Assembly (NCBI GenBank): GCA_027491315.1
Contig: JAIXWL010000002.1
Span: forward strand, 1-51,227
Origin: Cytophagaceae bacterium
GTDB taxonomy: Bacteria > Bacteroidota > Bacteroidia > Cytophagales > Spirosomataceae
Direction: 5' to 3'
Length of the DNA: 51,227 nt
This document shows, piece by piece, positions 34,173 through 42,114 of the stretch (positions within the stretch are counted from its first letter, which is position 1; each line of letters starts with the position of its first letter). The position numbers were made by a program, and so were the translations under genes. The notes beneath the pieces were generated by a model that did no database searches, was not told where the DNA came from, and saw only the letters and a program-made list of their open reading frames with translations.

Positions 34173-34589
34173 TTATTTCGCTACCACAGTTCTTTTCCTT
34201 TTAGCTGGACTAGCAGCAGCTACCTTAGATTTAACTGGAGCTTTTTTGGGAGAACTTGAAACAGGGACTGAAGCTTCCGTACTGATTACTTTATTTCCAC
34301 GAGTCAATAAGGCAATTTGTTTATCTTTAGCTGCTTTTTTAGCTATTTTCTCTTTCTTTTTTGCCTCCTTTTCAATTTGTTTCTTGGCTTTTTTGGCTTC
34401 CTTTTCCTTCAGTACCGCCAAGGCTTTCACCTGTTGGTCCTTCAATTTTTGAAATTTCTTAACAATGATGGCTATTGCCTTATCGGCAGTATTGACCATT
34501 TTCTTAGCATTCTTATCATTTAAGCCATTTAATTTAGGCAAAATAGATAAGGCTAGTTGTTCCATTAATGATTTATCAGCTTTGCTCAT
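34173..34589 (-). CDS. Lysine-rich protein with histone H1-like tail
   Basis: A 138-residue, strongly basic protein. Residues 1-50 are a predicted helix-rich domain (LMEQLALSILPKLNGLNDKNAKKMVNT split by short turns); 50-95 is a Lys/Glu/Ala coiled-coil-like region (KEKEAKKAKKQIEKEAKKK), and the last 30 residues are a Lys/Ala/Pro/Ser tail resembling eukaryotic H1 (KKAPVKSKVAAASPAKRKR). A nucleic-acid-binding, nucleoid-associated role is plausible from charge, but no known DNA-binding domain is recognised. It stands alone, with its own terminator. Poly-A runs in the gene could make it slip-prone. Confidence 0.7.
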   Translation of the reverse strand: MSKADKSLMEQLALSILPKLNGLNDKNAKKMVNTADKAIAIIVKKFQKLKDQQVKALAVLKEKEAKKAKKQIEKEAKKKEKIAKKAAKDKQIALLTRGNKVISTEASVPVSSSPKKAPVKSKVAAASPAKRKRTVVAK

Positions 34590-34688
34590 ATATTTTAATT
34601 ACTAAAGGCCTAAATCTAGAAAAGAATTACAGTAATAAAAATTTATTTGTGTTAAGTTTTTCAACAAAAAGATAAATAAGAATGAATC

Positions 34689-35225
34689 TTATTTAAACTG
34701 TGTTTTTGAGACAAAATCCCAAACCACAATTCCTAGGCTGACGGATACATTCAGGGAATGTTTGGTGCCAAATTGAGGAATCTCTAAACAGATTTCACTA
34801 GCAGAAATCCATTCATCCTGCACTCCGAAAACTTCATTTCCAAACACAAAGGCATATTTAGCCCCTTTTTCTGGTACAAATTCTTGAAGAGATTGTGAAG
34901 ATGCCACCTGCTCCACTGATATAATCTTATACCCTTGGGATTGTAATCTCGAAATACAATCGGAAGCTGTGGCGCAATACTCCCAATCCACCGATTCATC
35001 GGCTCCCAAGGCCGTCTTCGTAATCTCCCTATGTGGTGGCTGAGCACTGATACCGCAAAGGTAAATTTTCTCACAACAAAAAGCATCGGCTGTCCTGAAG
35101 GCAGAACCTATATTATTCATGCTTCGAATATCATCCATGACAAGCACATAAGGGAATTTTTCCAATGCTTTAAAGGCTGGAACATCGAGCCGATTGAGCT
35201 CGTCCATGGATAACTTCTTCGACAT
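34689..35225 (-). CDS. TrmH/SpoU-family RNA 2'-O-methyltransferase
   Basis: A 178-residue SPOUT methyltransferase. The family motifs are N-NNIGSAFRTADAF (motif 1), YAFVFGNEVFGVQDEWI (motif 2) and LEIPQFGTKHSLNVSVSLGIVVW (motif 3, with the conserved Asn-Ser). SAM binds in the trefoil knot formed by motifs 2 and 3. It probably methylates a ribose in tRNA or rRNA. It follows the desaturase gene by 15 bp, probably cotranscribed. Which RNA it modifies cannot be told. Confidence 0.9.
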   Translation of the reverse strand: MSKKLSMDELNRLDVPAFKALEKFPYVLVMDDIRSMNNIGSAFRTADAFCCEKIYLCGISAQPPHREITKTALGADESVDWEYCATASDCISRLQSQGYKIISVEQVASSQSLQEFVPEKGAKYAFVFGNEVFGVQDEWISASEICLEIPQFGTKHSLNVSVSLGIVVWDFVSKTQFK

Positions 35226-35240
35226 ATTTTTTTGAATTAA

Positions 35241-36221
35241 TTAAGCAATCCAAGTAAATGGATAAGCCAATTCAGGTATTTTGATGCGGTCAGCTAAGCG
35301 CTCTAAACGAGCTGGCAAAGCGGCTACATAATCTCTCGCCTTTTCTGCGGCATCATTTAAGCCTGTGATTTTCTCCACATTCCAATCTTCAATCAGACCT
35401 TGCATAATAGTCACATAGTCTTGGGTTGTATAAACACCTATGCGCTGAGCGGCATCTGAAAAATGCTCAAATAATGAACTTTTCTGTCCATTAATCTCCC
35501 GTAAAAAATGTGCCGGCATAACGATCTTCTTTTTCATCATGTCTGCAAAAGCCAACATCATTTCTGAAGGATCTAACTTAAAGATTTCCGTTACAAATCG
35601 ACGATACGCCTTGGCATGACGGAGTTCATCCGCAGCAATTTGAGCACACATACGAGATAATTGAGGATTACCATGCTGCTTGGCTAAAGAGGCTGTTCTA
35701 CGGTGAGAAATATTGGTTGCCATCTCTTGAAAAGAGGTATAAACGAAATTTCGATAAGGATCAGAGGATGTACCAATATCAAAACCATCTGAAATTAAAT
35801 ACTGGGTAGAAACAGCCATAGCCCGCATGTCTACTTTACCAGAAAGGTATAAATAAGTACTTAATAAATTTCCATGGCGGTTTTCTTCGGCTGTCCAGCT
35901 ACGAATCCACTGAACCCATCCTTGTCCTTGATCCTCTACCTGATTCACCGAATCCATTGCCATTAACCAAGACTCATACGTAGGCAAAGCTTCCTCGGTA
36001 ATGGTATCTCCAATCAATACTGCCCAATAATCATAGGGTAACTCCTGTGCCGCTTCCTGAAGTAATTTAACTTCACTCAAAAAGTTTTCTTTCGTAGAAT
36101 CAGGTAACATATCAGAAGGCTGCCAATTGGATTCAATTGGATTCAAATACTCTTGGACATAAGCGTCCATATTTTTGGCAAGTTCAGACATGACCTCCAC
36201 ACGATTAGCAAATTGAGACAT
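35241..36221 (-). CDS. Acyl-ACP desaturase
   Basis: A 326-residue soluble di-iron desaturase of the plant stearoyl-ACP type. Ligand motifs are AEENRHGNLL and ADELRHAKAY (two E/D-xx-H pairs) in a four-helix core, with conserved W residues in QGWVQWIRSWTAEE. It introduces a double bond into acyl-ACP, modifying membrane lipid unsaturation with oxygen as cofactor. It precedes the SpoU methyltransferase by 15 bp; a -7 element lies 42 bp upstream of its start. Confidence 0.93.
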   Translation of the reverse strand: MSQFANRVEVMSELAKNMDAYVQEYLNPIESNWQPSDMLPDSTKENFLSEVKLLQEAAQELPYDYWAVLIGDTITEEALPTYESWLMAMDSVNQVEDQGQGWVQWIRSWTAEENRHGNLLSTYLYLSGKVDMRAMAVSTQYLISDGFDIGTSSDPYRNFVYTSFQEMATNISHRRTASLAKQHGNPQLSRMCAQIAADELRHAKAYRRFVTEIFKLDPSEMMLAFADMMKKKIVMPAHFLREINGQKSSLFEHFSDAAQRIGVYTTQDYVTIMQGLIEDWNVEKITGLNDAAEKARDYVAALPARLERLADRIKIPELAYPFTWIA

Positions 36222-36262
36222 GGGATTTTGTTGGGTTTGAATTGTTAAATTAAACGAAGATA

Positions 36263-36270
36263 CAAAATTA
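36263..36270 (-). promoter_or_regulatory. Candidate -7 promoter element for the desaturase unit
   Basis: TAATTTTG on the minus strand fits TAnnTTTG, 41 bp before the desaturase ATG; no TTG at the standard -33 spacing. Confidence 0.45.
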
Positions 36271-36287
36271 ATATGGGCTAATTGTCC

Positions 36288-37802
36288 TTATTTGACCTCC
36301 CAAATTGTAATTTGTTTTAAGTCTAATTTACCATTCTCAGAGAAGATGGACAGATTTTCCTTACTAGATAGCGGAAATCGAAGGGAGGAAATCGCCACGG
36401 TTCCATCTTGTGCCAAAAGCTCTAACATGGAATGATCCACCAAGACTTTCAAGTGTTTAGGCTTGCCCTCCACCAAATTAGCCGCATCTACTTTGAAAAA
36501 TCCAGGACTCAATATTTTTCCAGAATGGGAACGATCAATACTCCATTGTTTTTTAATTTCATCAAAAACAAGCAAGGTGTATTCCTGTGGATTATCCAAA
36601 GATTGCCACCTTAAGCCCCATCGATCTCCCCTACTTTCTTCCACTTCCAAATCAATTAGGTAAGATTTCCCTTGCAAAAGTTTTATTCCACTTAAGATTT
36701 TAGGCTTTGAAATAGACAGGTCTTTGGCTTGAAAACTTGGTTCTACTAAATTAAAATCAGGTTGAAATTCCTGTTTTAATCGTAAGCCTTCTTGCGTGTC
36801 AATTAAGCTTAATTTCCTAAGCGAGGACATTTGGCCCTTCCAGGGATAAGTGGGTTGTTCTTTGGCATATTGCCAACTTAATGCCCAACCTAACCATAAT
36901 ACATCCTTTGTAGCAGTTTGATAAAAGGGAATAGCTGCATAAAAATCTTTGCCAAAATCTACGTACAATTTAGTCTCCCTTGGATTTTCATTGATGAAGG
37001 TCTTACCATTAAATTCTCCCACAAAATATTGCATCCCCACAAAACCCTTTTGTACACCTTGAGAAGAATTAAATAAGACCCATTTGCTTTCTTGTTCTTT
37101 ACCTGCAATGGGTAATTCCACCAAAGATGGGCATTCCCAAATCATGTCCAATTCCCCTTGATTACTGAATTCACTCAACAGTTCCCAATTCAATAAATTC
37201 TTGGATCCGTAAAACTGCACTGATCGCTCTAAAGGCTTCGCAACTGACATAACAAATTGCTTGGAAGCTTGATGCCAAATGATATTGGGATCCCGAAAAT
37301 TCAAGAGTTGTATATCTAAAATGGGATTTTTTGCATATTTCTTCCAAGTTAAACCCTCATCATTGGAATAAGCTAAATGTTGCTCCTGCTTTTTATTGGG
37401 GTAATCGGCCGTATAAATGGCCACCAATAGGTCCTTATTAGGGTCTCCTAAGCCAGAAACATGCTCTTTATCCCAAACCACACAACCTGAAAAAATATAT
37501 TCATCTCCATGGGGAATAGCGATAGGCAGTTCTTCCCAATGTAGCATATCCTTACTTCGGGCATGTCCCCAACTCATATTTCCCCAATCATTCCCTTTCG
37601 GGTTATGTTGAAAAAACAGGTGATAGTAACCTTTGAAAAATATCAAACCATTAGGGTCATTTGTCCAATTCATTTTAGGAGAAAAATGAATGGAAGGGCG
37701 CCATTGTTCGGTTGGACTTTGACCTAAAATAGTCAAAGAAATGAGCAGCAAAATGCTGGAAAATAAACTACGAAGCTGAATACTTTTGGAAAGAATTTTC
37801 AT
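36288..37802 (-). CDS. Glycoside hydrolase family 32 (fructan/levan hydrolase or invertase)
   Basis: A 504-residue secreted enzyme from ATG 37802; a further upstream start exists but this gives the cleaner signal peptide (LFSSILLLISLTILGQ). The five-blade propeller holds the nucleophile D49 in MNWTNDPNG, the transition-state aspartate in FRDPN, and the acid/base in WECP. A C-terminal beta-sandwich follows. It hydrolyses beta-fructosides such as sucrose, inulin or levan. Its start lies inside the end of lpxH (35-bp overlap). No SusC/SusD pair is adjacent, so it is not part of a visible polysaccharide-utilisation locus. Confidence 0.92.
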   Translation of the reverse strand: MKILSKSIQLRSLFSSILLLISLTILGQSPTEQWRPSIHFSPKMNWTNDPNGLIFFKGYYHLFFQHNPKGNDWGNMSWGHARSKDMLHWEELPIAIPHGDEYIFSGCVVWDKEHVSGLGDPNKDLLVAIYTADYPNKKQEQHLAYSNDEGLTWKKYAKNPILDIQLLNFRDPNIIWHQASKQFVMSVAKPLERSVQFYGSKNLLNWELLSEFSNQGELDMIWECPSLVELPIAGKEQESKWVLFNSSQGVQKGFVGMQYFVGEFNGKTFINENPRETKLYVDFGKDFYAAIPFYQTATKDVLWLGWALSWQYAKEQPTYPWKGQMSSLRKLSLIDTQEGLRLKQEFQPDFNLVEPSFQAKDLSISKPKILSGIKLLQGKSYLIDLEVEESRGDRWGLRWQSLDNPQEYTLLVFDEIKKQWSIDRSHSGKILSPGFFKVDAANLVEGKPKHLKVLVDHSMLELLAQDGTVAISSLRFPLSSKENLSIFSENGKLDLKQITIWEVK

Positions 37803-38580
37803 GAGCGTCAATACGTAAAAAGTAAGCATTACATAATGCTGGACTAAACCAATCCCCTAAGTTATAATAAGTAGCATCACTTCCTAGTTCCCAAGCAATC
37901 GGATGATGCCGATGGCCAAAAATATACGCGGATGAAACTTGTAGTTGACTTAGGTCTTTTTGATATTGCTCTTGAACATATTGAAGAATATAATCCGTCT
38001 CCGGATGAAAGGGCACTTCTCCTTGGCTTATCGCCTGGGTTTTTCGCGTATTTGACCAAGCATGGGCTAAACGAATCCCCAAATCTGGATGCAACCAACG
38101 AAATAAAAACTGAGCCAATTTATTCGTGAATACCTGTTTCAATGCCTTATATCCGTAATCTCCCGGCCCCAATCCATCACCATGCCCTATGAATATCGAT
38201 TTTACTGAAGCGTCGCTAAATGCTAAATGAAAGCGCTCAGGTTGTCGATAAATCTTGGCCGATAGTTCATCTTGCAAATAATCATACATCCACAAATCAT
38301 GATTACCCACAAAAATATGAAGTTCAATACCCGCATCCGATAACTCGGCAAGTTTACCTAAAAATCGAACAAAGCCTTTGGGAACAGCTTTGCGGTATTC
38401 AAACCAAAAATCAAACAAATCACCCAATAAAAACACAGCTTGGGCATCTTGTTTGATTCGATTTAGCCAATCCAATAAATAAGCTTCTCGCGCTCGGCTT
38501 TCTTTTTCATTCGGAAAACCCAAATGAAAATCAGAGGCGAAATAGACTTTTTTACCAGCAGCTACTTGAATATGTTTCAT
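37768..38580 (-). CDS. lpxH: UDP-2,3-diacylglucosamine diphosphatase LpxH
   Basis: A 270-residue calcineurin-like metallophosphoesterase acting in lipid A synthesis at the inner membrane. Metal ligands appear as SDFHLG, GDLFDFW, GNHDLW, GHGDG and IFGHRHH. The ATG at 38580 is chosen over a TTG at 38598, which lies within a hairpin. The hairpin at 38588-38606 and its T tract run directly into the start codon, so the leader is very short. The gene ends 35 bp inside the GH32 start. ftsH lies immediately upstream on the same strand. Confidence 0.9.
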   Translation of the reverse strand: MKHIQVAAGKKVYFASDFHLGFPNEKESRAREAYLLDWLNRIKQDAQAVFLLGDLFDFWFEYRKAVPKGFVRFLGKLAELSDAGIELHIFVGNHDLWMYDYLQDELSAKIYRQPERFHLAFSDASVKSIFIGHGDGLGPGDYGYKALKQVFTNKLAQFLFRWLHPDLGIRLAHAWSNTRKTQAISQGEVPFHPETDYILQYVQEQYQKDLSQLQVSSAYIFGHRHHPIAWELGSDATYYNLGDWFSPALCNAYFLRIDAHENSFQKYSAS

Positions 38581-38587
38581 AAAAAAA

Positions 38588-38606
38588 GGGGTGGCCAAGC
38601 CACCCC
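38588..38606 (-). terminator. Hairpin between ftsH and lpxH
   Basis: GGGGTGGC (38588-38595), loop CAA, GCCACCCC (38599-38606); on the minus strand the 8-bp GC-rich stem is followed by seven T residues (38587-38581), which immediately precede the lpxH ATG. Probably ftsH termination, or an attenuator controlling lpxH. Confidence 0.8.
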
Positions 38607-38613
38607 AAAATTA
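38606..38613 (-). promoter_or_regulatory. Candidate -7 promoter element overlapping the ftsH-lpxH hairpin
   Basis: TAATTTTG on the minus strand fits TAnnTTTG, with its last base shared with the hairpin. It would place a start site inside the hairpin, about 20 bases before lpxH. No -33 box is evident. Low support. Confidence 0.3.
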
Positions 38614-38614
38614 G

Positions 38615-40750
38615 TTAAACGGCCGATTCGCTGGAAGCGTCATCGGAAGTTGGTATCTCTTCCTTTTTTTCCGCTTTCGCTCTTGGCTTTCTAATCGTTT
38701 TCTTAACTTCTGCTACCTGAGGTGCCGATTCCGCTTTTTCAGCTAAAACTCGTTCATCCTTGGCTTCCTTGCGCTTCTTTTCTGTTTCGCCTTTGATATA
38801 CTCCTGATAAGAAGTTAATTGCTCAAACGGACGAGGCCCCACCAAAGCTTCTAAATCACTTTGGAATAAGACTTCTTTTTTCAACAATTGTTCCGCTAAA
38901 ATAATCAGCTTATCCTTTTTTGAACGCAGTAAAGCTAAGGTTCTCTTGTAAGCTTCAGCTATAATCTTACGCACCTCTTCATCGATTTCACGCGCTGTAG
39001 TCTCCGAATATGGCTTATTGAATTGGTATTCTGTTCCTTTGGAATCATAATAGGAGATGTTACCCAATTTATCATTCATACCATAGACGGTCACCATGGA
39101 ATAAGCCAACTTGGTAATACGCTCTAAGTCATTTTGAGCCCCCGTAGAAACCTTTCCAAAAATGATTTCCTCAGCAGCACGTCCCCCTAGGGTAACACAC
39201 ATCTCATCCATCAATTGTTCAGTACGATAAAGGAACTGCTCTTTGGGTAAGTATTGAGCATAACCCAATGCCGCCACTCCACGAGGTACAATGGACACTT
39301 TTACCAAGGGATTGGCATGTTCTAAAAACCAACCTGCAATGGCATGACCTGCCTCATGGTGAGCAACAATATTTTTCTCCTCAGGGGAAATCAATTTGTT
39401 TTTCTTTTCCAATCCACCAATCACACGGTCCATAGCTTCCTGGAAATCAGTCATTTCCACTGCTACTTTATTTCTTCTAGCAGCAATTAAGGCTGCTTCA
39501 TTACATACATTGGCAATTTCCGCTCCAGCAAAACCAGGTGTTTGTGCGGCCAATTCCTTTACATCTACGCCATTCGCCAATTTAAGGGGCTTAATATGCA
39601 CTTTAAAAATAGCTTCACGACCAATGATATCGGGTTTATCAATGCTAATGGTACGGTCAAAACGGCCCGGACGCAATAAGGCAGAATCCAAAACATCTGG
39701 ACGGTTTGTGGCCGCCATGATGATAATTCCTGAATCCGTGGCAAAACCGTCCATCTCCACCAAAAGAGAGTTTAAAGTATTTTCACGTTCATCGTTGGCT
39801 CCAGGCATAGAACCACGTCCACGTGAACGACCAACCGCATCAATCTCATCAATAAAGATAATACAAGGCGCTTTTTCTTTGGCCTGCTTGAATAAATCAC
39901 GCACACGGGCAGCACCTACACCCACAAACATTTCCACAAAATCAGAACCTGAAAGAGAGAAAAATGGAACACCGGCCTCACCCGCCACAGCTTTCGCCAA
40001 TAAAGTTTTACCTGTACCTGGAGGGCCTACTAATAAGGCACCCTTGGGTATTTTACCACCTAAATCTGTAAATTTCTTTGGGAATTTTAAAAACTCCACA
40101 ATCTCCTGTATCTCTTCCTTCGCCTCATCCAAACCAGCTACATCATTGAAGGTAACCCGTACCTTCGACTCCCCTTCGATCAGCGTAGCCTTACTACGAC
40201 CAATATTGAAGATTTGTCCACCAGCACCACCACCTCCGCCCATGCGGAAGAAAAGGAAATAAAAACTTAGGCCCATTAGAATAAAAAAGCCCCAAGTACC
40301 TAACCAATCCAAAGGTCCAGTACGTGTTTCTGGCTTCGCCATGATCTGCTCATTGCGCGGAAATGCCTTTTGTCTATCTTCTAAAAAACGCTCAAAACCT
40401 TCTTTTGAAATAATTTGAAATTCAAAATGTGGACCTTGTTTCACTGAAATAAGCCCTTGAGGAGAGTTTTTAAAATACTTGGCAACGAAATTGGGCTTTA
40501 GATTCACCTCCACCAATTTATCATTCACAATCGTCACACCTTCCACTTCTTTTTGAATCAACATCGACTCAAACTGCTTCTGAGAAATCTCTTGAAGGGT
40601 ACGCTGTTTGGTAAAAAAGAACATACTTACCACGGCGATCATCAAACCAATGACCATCCAGCTTTGCATGCCTCCAACCGGTTTTTTAGGTAATCGAGGA
40701 GGAATTCCTGACCTCTTAGTATTCTTTGAATTGTTTACTTGTTTTGCCAT
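38615..40750 (-). CDS. ftsH: ATP-dependent zinc metalloprotease FtsH
   Basis: A 711-residue membrane-anchored AAA protease. Two TM helices (about 31-47 and 153-169) flank a periplasmic domain; a glycine-rich run (GGGGGAGG) follows. Walker A is GPPGTGKT at 242-249, Walker B IIFIDEIDAVG, the SRH is present, and the zinc site HEAGH is residues 465-469. It degrades misfolded and regulatory membrane proteins. A charged, Lys/Glu/Ser-rich tail (about 650-711) is longer than in E. coli. rsfS lies upstream (78 bp); lpxH follows after a hairpin. Confidence 0.98.
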   Translation of the reverse strand: MAKQVNNSKNTKRSGIPPRLPKKPVGGMQSWMVIGLMIAVVSMFFFTKQRTLQEISQKQFESMLIQKEVEGVTIVNDKLVEVNLKPNFVAKYFKNSPQGLISVKQGPHFEFQIISKEGFERFLEDRQKAFPRNEQIMAKPETRTGPLDWLGTWGFFILMGLSFYFLFFRMGGGGGAGGQIFNIGRSKATLIEGESKVRVTFNDVAGLDEAKEEIQEIVEFLKFPKKFTDLGGKIPKGALLVGPPGTGKTLLAKAVAGEAGVPFFSLSGSDFVEMFVGVGAARVRDLFKQAKEKAPCIIFIDEIDAVGRSRGRGSMPGANDERENTLNSLLVEMDGFATDSGIIIMAATNRPDVLDSALLRPGRFDRTISIDKPDIIGREAIFKVHIKPLKLANGVDVKELAAQTPGFAGAEIANVCNEAALIAARRNKVAVEMTDFQEAMDRVIGGLEKKNKLISPEEKNIVAHHEAGHAIAGWFLEHANPLVKVSIVPRGVAALGYAQYLPKEQFLYRTEQLMDEMCVTLGGRAAEEIIFGKVSTGAQNDLERITKLAYSMVTVYGMNDKLGNISYYDSKGTEYQFNKPYSETTAREIDEEVRKIIAEAYKRTLALLRSKKDKLIILAEQLLKKEVLFQSDLEALVGPRPFEQLTSYQEYIKGETEKKRKEAKDERVLAEKAESAPQVAEVKKTIRKPRAKAEKKEEIPTSDDASSESAV

Positions 40751-40828
40751 TGGTTATCTATTTGGGCTTGTAACAATGTAGCGGAGTGAATTAGTTTCTT
40801 TTCTAGGAAAATTTCTGAATTTTCCGGA

Positions 40829-41215
40829 TTATAATTCTGGAATGATGGTGAATTTAGCATCTCCCCAAAGTTCTTCCAACTTGAAAAAGGAGCGTTTTTC
40901 TTTCAAAAATACATGCACAATGACATCGTAATAATCCATCAAAATCCACTCACGATTCGCTTTTCCTTCTATGGAATGAGCATGTAATTTACCCGCCTCC
41001 CAAATTTCTTTGTCGACCGAATCAGCAATCGCATCAATTTGGGTATCAGAAGTACCAGAACAAATTACAAAGAAATCCGTGAATGCATTTTGTACACCGC
41101 GTAAGTCCAATACCATGATTTCCTGTGCCTTCTTTTCTTGCATCCCCTTGACTACCCAATTCACAATTTCTTCCGAGATATCTTCTTTGGGGGACTTAAT
41201 GGAACTTTTACGCAT
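40829..41215 (-). CDS. rsfS: Ribosomal silencing factor RsfS
   Basis: A 128-residue RsfS (Iojap) protein that binds L14 and blocks subunit joining in starvation. Conserved motifs: VLDLRGVQNAFTDFFVICSGTS, then HSIEGKANREWILMDYYDVIVHVF. It starts 89 bp from birA (divergent) and lies 78 bp before ftsH, an arrangement frequently seen in Bacteroidota. Length and motifs are typical. Confidence 0.95.
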   Translation of the reverse strand: MRKSSIKSPKEDISEEIVNWVVKGMQEKKAQEIMVLDLRGVQNAFTDFFVICSGTSDTQIDAIADSVDKEIWEAGKLHAHSIEGKANREWILMDYYDVIVHVFLKEKRSFFKLEELWGDAKFTIIPEL

Positions 41216-41267
41216 ATATTGTTTTGATCTAAATGTTTATAGAGAACTTTCTTAACGATTAAAGATT

Positions 41268-41275
41268 TAAATTTG
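41268..41275 (+). promoter_or_regulatory. Candidate -7 promoter element for birA
   Basis: TAAATTTG fits TAnnTTTG and lies 29 bp before the TTG start codon of birA. No -33 TTG is visible at the expected distance. Confidence 0.4.
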
Positions 41276-41304
41276 TTCTACCAAGCTTAAAATTACAAAT
41301 AAAT

Positions 41305-42093
41305 TTGAACAATTACCACGCAACAACCCGGTTCGTAGGCAAATTGGCGAAATACATCCCCAGCTGCCCCTCTACCAATTCCATGGCATTTCAGGAGTCT
41401 TTGGAAGGGAACCTTCCCGAAGGTTTTGCTTGGGTAGCCGGACATCAAAGTGCGGGTAGAGGCCAAAGAGGAAATACTTGGCATGCCGAGCCAGATCAAA
41501 ATTTATTACTCTCCTACCTGCTTAAGCCACCACATTCCTTGATGGAAAACCAATTTTACCTGAGTAAAGCGGTGGCCATTGGCATTGTGCATGGCATTCA
41601 AACCTGGGCTGTCGAAAATTATGGTGAAAAATTACCCTTAAGCATCAAATGGCCCAACGATATCTATTTGGATGGAAGAAAATTAGGCGGCATTTTGATT
41701 GAAAACAATTTCCAATCCGGCCAATGGACCTTTGCCATTGTAGGAATTGGCCTCAACATCAACCAAACTAATTTCGCAGATTTACGAGCGTGCTCCCTAA
41801 AATCTTGGATGAAATCGCCCCAATCCTTCGACTTGCACGACATCTACAAGCATATTTCCGCTGGAATTGAACAAGAATATTTACATTTTTTAGCGCAAAA
41901 GTTTTATTTGCTAGATGAAAGCTACCACCAAAAACTATTTAGATTCCAAGAGTGGCACCCATACCAAGACAACCAACATGATTTTGTTGGTAAAATTCTA
42001 AGAGTCAACGCGCAAGGCCTTTTAATCATGGAAAAACCTGGGGGTGAACAAGCCTATGAAATAAAAGAATTAAGTTTTATTTTTAAGGACTAA
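41305..42093 (+). CDS. birA: Biotin--[acetyl-CoA-carboxylase] ligase
   Basis: A 262-residue biotin protein ligase lacking the N-terminal DNA-binding domain of E. coli BirA, so a pure ligase. Motifs: PSCPSTNSMA, GHQSAGRGQRGNTWH (biotinyl-AMP binding) and SIKWPNDIYLDGRKLGGILIE. The start is TTG: no ATG occurs between the upstream in-frame stop (41260) and this codon, and starting later would remove conserved residues. It is divergent from rsfS and lies 21 bp before the acyl-CoA ligase; biotin for acetyl-CoA carboxylase and fatty-acid activation are loosely related. Confidence 0.93.
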   Translation: MNNYHATTRFVGKLAKYIPSCPSTNSMAFQESLEGNLPEGFAWVAGHQSAGRGQRGNTWHAEPDQNLLLSYLLKPPHSLMENQFYLSKAVAIGIVHGIQTWAVENYGEKLPLSIKWPNDIYLDGRKLGGILIENNFQSGQWTFAIVGIGLNINQTNFADLRACSLKSWMKSPQSFDLHDIYKHISAGIEQEYLHFLAQKFYLLDESYHQKLFRFQEWHPYQDNQHDFVGKILRVNAQGLLIMEKPGGEQAYEIKELSFIFKD

Positions 42094-42114
42094 CCTTAGA
42101 AATAAAGCCAATCC

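Noticed and set aside
39396-40262. 288-codon open frame antisense to ftsH
   Set aside because: It mirrors the conserved AAA region of ftsH, has no signal or motif, and such shadows are common opposite strongly biased genes.
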